Positions 4,746-7,304 of a stretch of DNA of 7,304 nt are shown piece after piece. Position 1 is the stretch's first letter, and every line of letters starts with the position of its first letter. Under the pieces are notes generated by a model that worked only from the letters and a program-made list of their open reading frames with translations, was not told the DNA's origin and did not search any database. This DNA is from Methanosarcina sp. (GTDB lineage Archaea; Halobacteriota; Methanosarcinia; Methanosarcinales; Methanosarcinaceae): contig DUIO01000346.1 in the NCBI GenBank assembly GCA_013330315.1, positions 1 to 7,304 on the forward strand. Reading direction: 5' to 3'. The position numbers were made by a program, and so were the translations under genes.

Positions 4746-6908
4746 CTACGCGCCTTTATTTAATTTATATATTGTGACTGAACCCTGATACACCGGATTA
4801 AAGTAAGTTTCATTTTCGAATTTATCCAGATTTACCCGATACATCTGTCGTTCAAGGCGACCGATATATACATAGCTTACGTTATATTTATTCATGAGCT
4901 CAATCGCTTTCTTTTCACTGCTTGTGGAGTAAATCAAATGGACATCTTCTATCCTTTTTCTTATTTCTGCATGATCTCTTCCCCAGAACCGTTCATGCCT
5001 TGCCCACCCTATTACCGTAGGAAGCCCTGTATTTGCCGAAACCCGGGATGTGTAACCATAACTGCTATCATCTTCAGCGGCTTCAAGAATCACCGGTGAG
5101 CCTTCGATATTCTCCTGAATCCATACTATAGCATTGTAGTCTCCTCTGTCCAGTTCCTTCATGTATTCCATCCCGTCAAGGGCAGGTATTGAGTTCATAT
5201 CTTCTATTCTCGTATAAGTCGATACCACAGGAAAAAAGGCGCAGGAAACAACCAGAAGCAAAAATATAGCTGTCCAGGTTTTTTTTACAACTTTTTTCAG
5301 AACAGTTTGATTTTTGGACCTTCCAAAATAGTGGAAACTAAGCTCGCAGTACGAATAAGAGGCTGCAATGGAGAGGAAAATCCATATATGCATATAAAAT
5401 TTAAAAACAGTATTCATACGGGCAAATTCTCCTGAAATGGGGTCATCAAGGAAAATAACCTCACAGAGAAGGGTGATAAAAGCAGCCGTTGCTATCAGTA
5501 AATACACAAATCCTGCTGGGCTTCTTTCTGGAAGGTCCTTCAGGAATAAATACAGGGAAAGAATAAGCAGAGGTAAAAGAATTGTAAGAATGGGAATGTC
5601 CAATAATTTTGAAAAAAGTACTGAGGCTGCAACCATCAGGACAAAAAGTCCGATTTCTTTTCTGGGATCCAGACGGGTTAAAAGGAATGAAAATACAGGA
5701 AATAGGAAAAGTCCGAAAAGTATCAGGAATTTATCAACATCTGTCCTGAGTTCCGGCAAAACAAAGTCAAATCCACCTGCAGCCTGAGGGTTAAAATCCA
5801 GGTAAAAAGGCAAATAAGGCAGGAAACAGAAGACTGAGATAAAAACGGTTGAACTGGAAAATTTAGCAATAGCACTGAATAAGTTTCTATTATGAATGTA
5901 ATTTCCGTAATAAAATGCAAAAATAACAAGGATCGTCAGACCGAAGTATACCGGAAAATCCCAGGAATTTGACGGAAATAAAAAGCCAAGAGATGTTGAA
6001 AATATAAAAAGCGCGAGGCCGTTTTCAAATACCGAATTTTCGTTTCTCCTGAAATACATATTCAGGAGAAATACAAGTATAAGAAGTTGAAACGGGATTG
6101 TAAGCATATGAGAGTGCAGGTCTCCATGTATGAAGCTAAAATATGGGAATTCGTTTATCGTAAAAGGAATAACCCTTGAACTGCTCCAGTAATATCCTCT
6201 TGAGACCTGTTCGTTGTAGATATACATCGATACAAATTCTATAAGTCCCTGCAGGTTCCCAAGGACGGTTCCAAAGACCGCAGTCAGGATTCCATACTTT
6301 ATTTTCCCGTGCGCGAGATTATACCCAATGCCGAAGAAAGCATTAAGGGACAGAGCAAAGGTCAGTGCAATTGCCAGGTTAAACAGGCTAGAGGAATTGA
6401 CAGCACTGAGTTTTCCAATTACAGCTACGGAAAGGTAGGCGAAATAGTAATAAAAATCCATGAGTTCGCCTGCAAACCAGGGGTCTAAAGGAGGAAAATA
6501 ATTGGTTTTTATCACTGCATTTAAAAATGCGAAATCCATGAATTTTTCATGCCTGTATATCTCTGGCAGGTACATTCGTACAAGCAAGAAAAAAAAGAAA
6601 CCTGAAAGGAACACGAGTTCGTTAGCGATGATAACCTTCCTGCCCGGGAAAGGCTGTTGTTTTCTGTAAAGGATGATAAACGCAAGACAAAGAAAGAGAA
6701 ATGCAGCAAGGATCGCAGTCAGGTTGAAACCGCCTATGTACGAAAAAATCCAGGAAAAATACGTAATAAGTACAATTCCGAGGATTCTCGCTACAGAATA
6801 TCCCCCATCAGCAAGCCTGTTCCCCGCAATTTTTGTGAGTGGAACCGAAATAAAGCCCAGGGCTTCTATAAGAAAAAACCATAAAATTACGTCTAAATAT
6901 TCTAACAC
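4746..6908 (-). CDS. DUF2298 / Chlor_Arch_YYY family polytopic membrane protein
   Basis: A 720-residue, very hydrophobic protein with about 14 probable membrane segments through residue ~560 and a soluble C-terminal domain (~565-720). Diagnostic family motifs are EKFMDFAFLNAV (121-132), the YYY motif in MDFYYYFAY (150-158), HGDLHSHM (261-268), FARMNTVFKFY (495-505) and, in the soluble part, GWARHERFWGRD (634-645) followed by IYSTSSEKKAIELMNKYNVS. The length fits the single-domain class of the family. Biochemical function is unestablished; the polytopic layout with acidic loop residues and a trailing soluble domain recalls GT-C glycosyltransferases, so a role in surface-glycan assembly is an inference strengthened by the adjacent GT2/flippase gene. 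The start is GTG at 6908: the frame is closed by a stop at 6921-6923, no ATG occurs before residue 112, and AGGGGA lies 8 bases upstream. Confidence 0.85.
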   Translation of the reverse strand: MLEYLDVILWFFLIEALGFISVPLTKIAGNRLADGGYSVARILGIVLITYFSWIFSYIGGFNLTAILAAFLFLCLAFIILYRKQQPFPGRKVIIANELVFLSGFFFFLLVRMYLPEIYRHEKFMDFAFLNAVIKTNYFPPLDPWFAGELMDFYYYFAYLSVAVIGKLSAVNSSSLFNLAIALTFALSLNAFFGIGYNLAHGKIKYGILTAVFGTVLGNLQGLIEFVSMYIYNEQVSRGYYWSSSRVIPFTINEFPYFSFIHGDLHSHMLTIPFQLLILVFLLNMYFRRNENSVFENGLALFIFSTSLGFLFPSNSWDFPVYFGLTILVIFAFYYGNYIHNRNLFSAIAKFSSSTVFISVFCFLPYLPFYLDFNPQAAGGFDFVLPELRTDVDKFLILFGLFLFPVFSFLLTRLDPRKEIGLFVLMVAASVLFSKLLDIPILTILLPLLILSLYLFLKDLPERSPAGFVYLLIATAAFITLLCEVIFLDDPISGEFARMNTVFKFYMHIWIFLSIAASYSYCELSFHYFGRSKNQTVLKKVVKKTWTAIFLLLVVSCAFFPVVSTYTRIEDMNSIPALDGMEYMKELDRGDYNAIVWIQENIEGSPVILEAAEDDSSYGYTSRVSANTGLPTVIGWARHERFWGRDHAEIRKRIEDVHLIYSTSSEKKAIELMNKYNVSYVYIGRLERQMYRVNLDKFENETYFNPVYQGSVTIYKLNKGA

Positions 6909-7110
6909 TGTCCCATTCCCCTAAACATAAAGCAAAGTCTTCAGGTTGAAGCTTGTAATTGAAATTAATTTTCCAGTTCCTGATTACACATAGTCGCTGG
7001 GATTAGCTCTAAACTGAGTTCACCTTCAAATCTGAAGCACGCTCTTCAAACACGGTTATAATTCGTATCCCTTAGAATTACACCGCTGGAAATTTCATTT
7101 AACCGCGATA
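6909..7110 (-). promoter_or_regulatory. Leader/promoter region of the DUF2298 gene
   Basis: This contains the ribosome binding site AGGGGA (6922-6917, minus) and two small hairpins with the same arms: CTTCA-ggt-TGAAG (6939-6951) and CTTCA-aatc-TGAAG (7024-7037). There is also a TAATTC (7059-7064) / GAATTA (7075-7080) inverted repeat. ATTATAA (7063-7057, minus) is a weak TATA candidate about 150 bases before the GTG. No gene or tRNA-like fold is visible. The promoter assignment is tentative. Confidence 0.35.
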
Positions 7111-7272
7111 CTAGCTTATTTTCCATATGTTGCATTCTGCAAAATAATGTTCCCGAACTTTATCATAAAAGCACATCCGACACTCCCCTATATGGTCTGG
7201 AACAGCTTTTGGCATTAAAGCTTCAGGGTATTTTTTAAAGATATCCTTAAAGGTCTTATTTTTGTTTTTTAA
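7111..7272 (-). pseudogene. Cysteine-containing 53-codon reading-frame remnant, unrecognised
   Basis: The minus-strand frame between TGA (7275-7273) and TAG (7113-7111) encodes 53 residues with protein-like composition: KTFKDIFKKYPEAL, then AVPDHIGECRMCFYDKVREH and YFAECNIWKIS. The CxxC plus a third cysteine could be part of a metal-binding site, but I do not recognise the family. There is no start codon at the head of the frame. The only internal ATG (7215) would leave 34 residues and lacks a ribosome binding site. In the adjoining frame, an ATG at 7289 (MSHMTD, then stop) runs into the head of this frame, so a single-base indel near the A-run at 7264-7271 could have broken a ~59-residue gene. 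It may instead be the tail of a decayed larger gene or mobile element continuing past the window. Confidence 0.4.
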
Positions 7273-7304
7273 TCAGTCATGTGTGACATATATCGGTAAT
7301 ATAT

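Noticed and set aside
6960..7090. Possible tRNA or structured RNA in the right-hand spacer
   Set aside because: A GGTTATAATTCGTATCC stretch vaguely recalls a T-arm, but no acceptor, D or anticodon stems can be formed around it.

Overview
The window looks like chromosomal DNA from a methanogenic archaeon, most probably a Methanosarcina. The main evidence is a coenzyme F390 synthetase, which acts on the methanogen cofactor F420. Supporting signs are an archaeal-type NikR, a Chlor_Arch_YYY/DUF2298 membrane protein, an AglD-like glycosyltransferase fused to a flippase-like membrane domain, GGTGA-type ribosome binding sites, TATA-like promoter elements, and long AT-rich intergenic spacers with T-tracts. 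The genus is inferred from protein character and was not checked by any search.

Layout. Bases 1-938 (+) hold the C-terminal part of a coenzyme F390 synthetase that enters from the left. Bases 939-1388 are an AT-rich, strongly pyrimidine-biased spacer with the probable F390 synthetase terminator and the nikR promoter. Bases 1389-1811 (+) encode NikR with all four nickel ligands. Convergent to it, 1963-2340 (-) encodes an ArsR/SmtB-family regulator with a CxC motif. Bases 2341-2740 carry no gene but hold a candidate operator palindrome and a tandem array of TTTCCGG motifs. Bases 2741-4492 (-) encode a GT2 (dolichol-phosphate-mannose-synthase-like) domain fused to a multi-pass membrane domain. 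Its real 5' end lies about 260 bases upstream of the first conventional start codon. Bases 4493-4745 are an AT-rich spacer with a 13-bp perfect inverted repeat around a TATA-like box. Bases 4746-6908 (-) encode a 720-residue DUF2298 membrane protein. Bases 6909-7304 hold its leader region and a 53-codon cysteine-containing reading-frame remnant that has no start codon.

How the parts may work together. The left half has two metal- or redox-type repressors in tail-to-tail orientation next to an F420-modifying enzyme. No transporter is in view, so both regulators look like orphans or regulators of distant targets. The right half is a probable envelope-glycan pair. A polyprenyl-phosphate glycosyltransferase/flippase-like protein lies downstream of, and on the same strand as, a large polytopic protein of the kind found among surface-glycan genes in archaea. 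The 253-bp gap and a candidate promoter suggest the glycosyltransferase can be transcribed separately.

The most unusual observation is that the glycosyltransferase frame, open through the whole catalytic N-terminus, has no ATG, GTG or TTG at its natural 5' end. A GAGGT ribosome-binding motif sits 7 nt before an ATA codon exactly where a start would be expected. No clear new multi-gene system was found.
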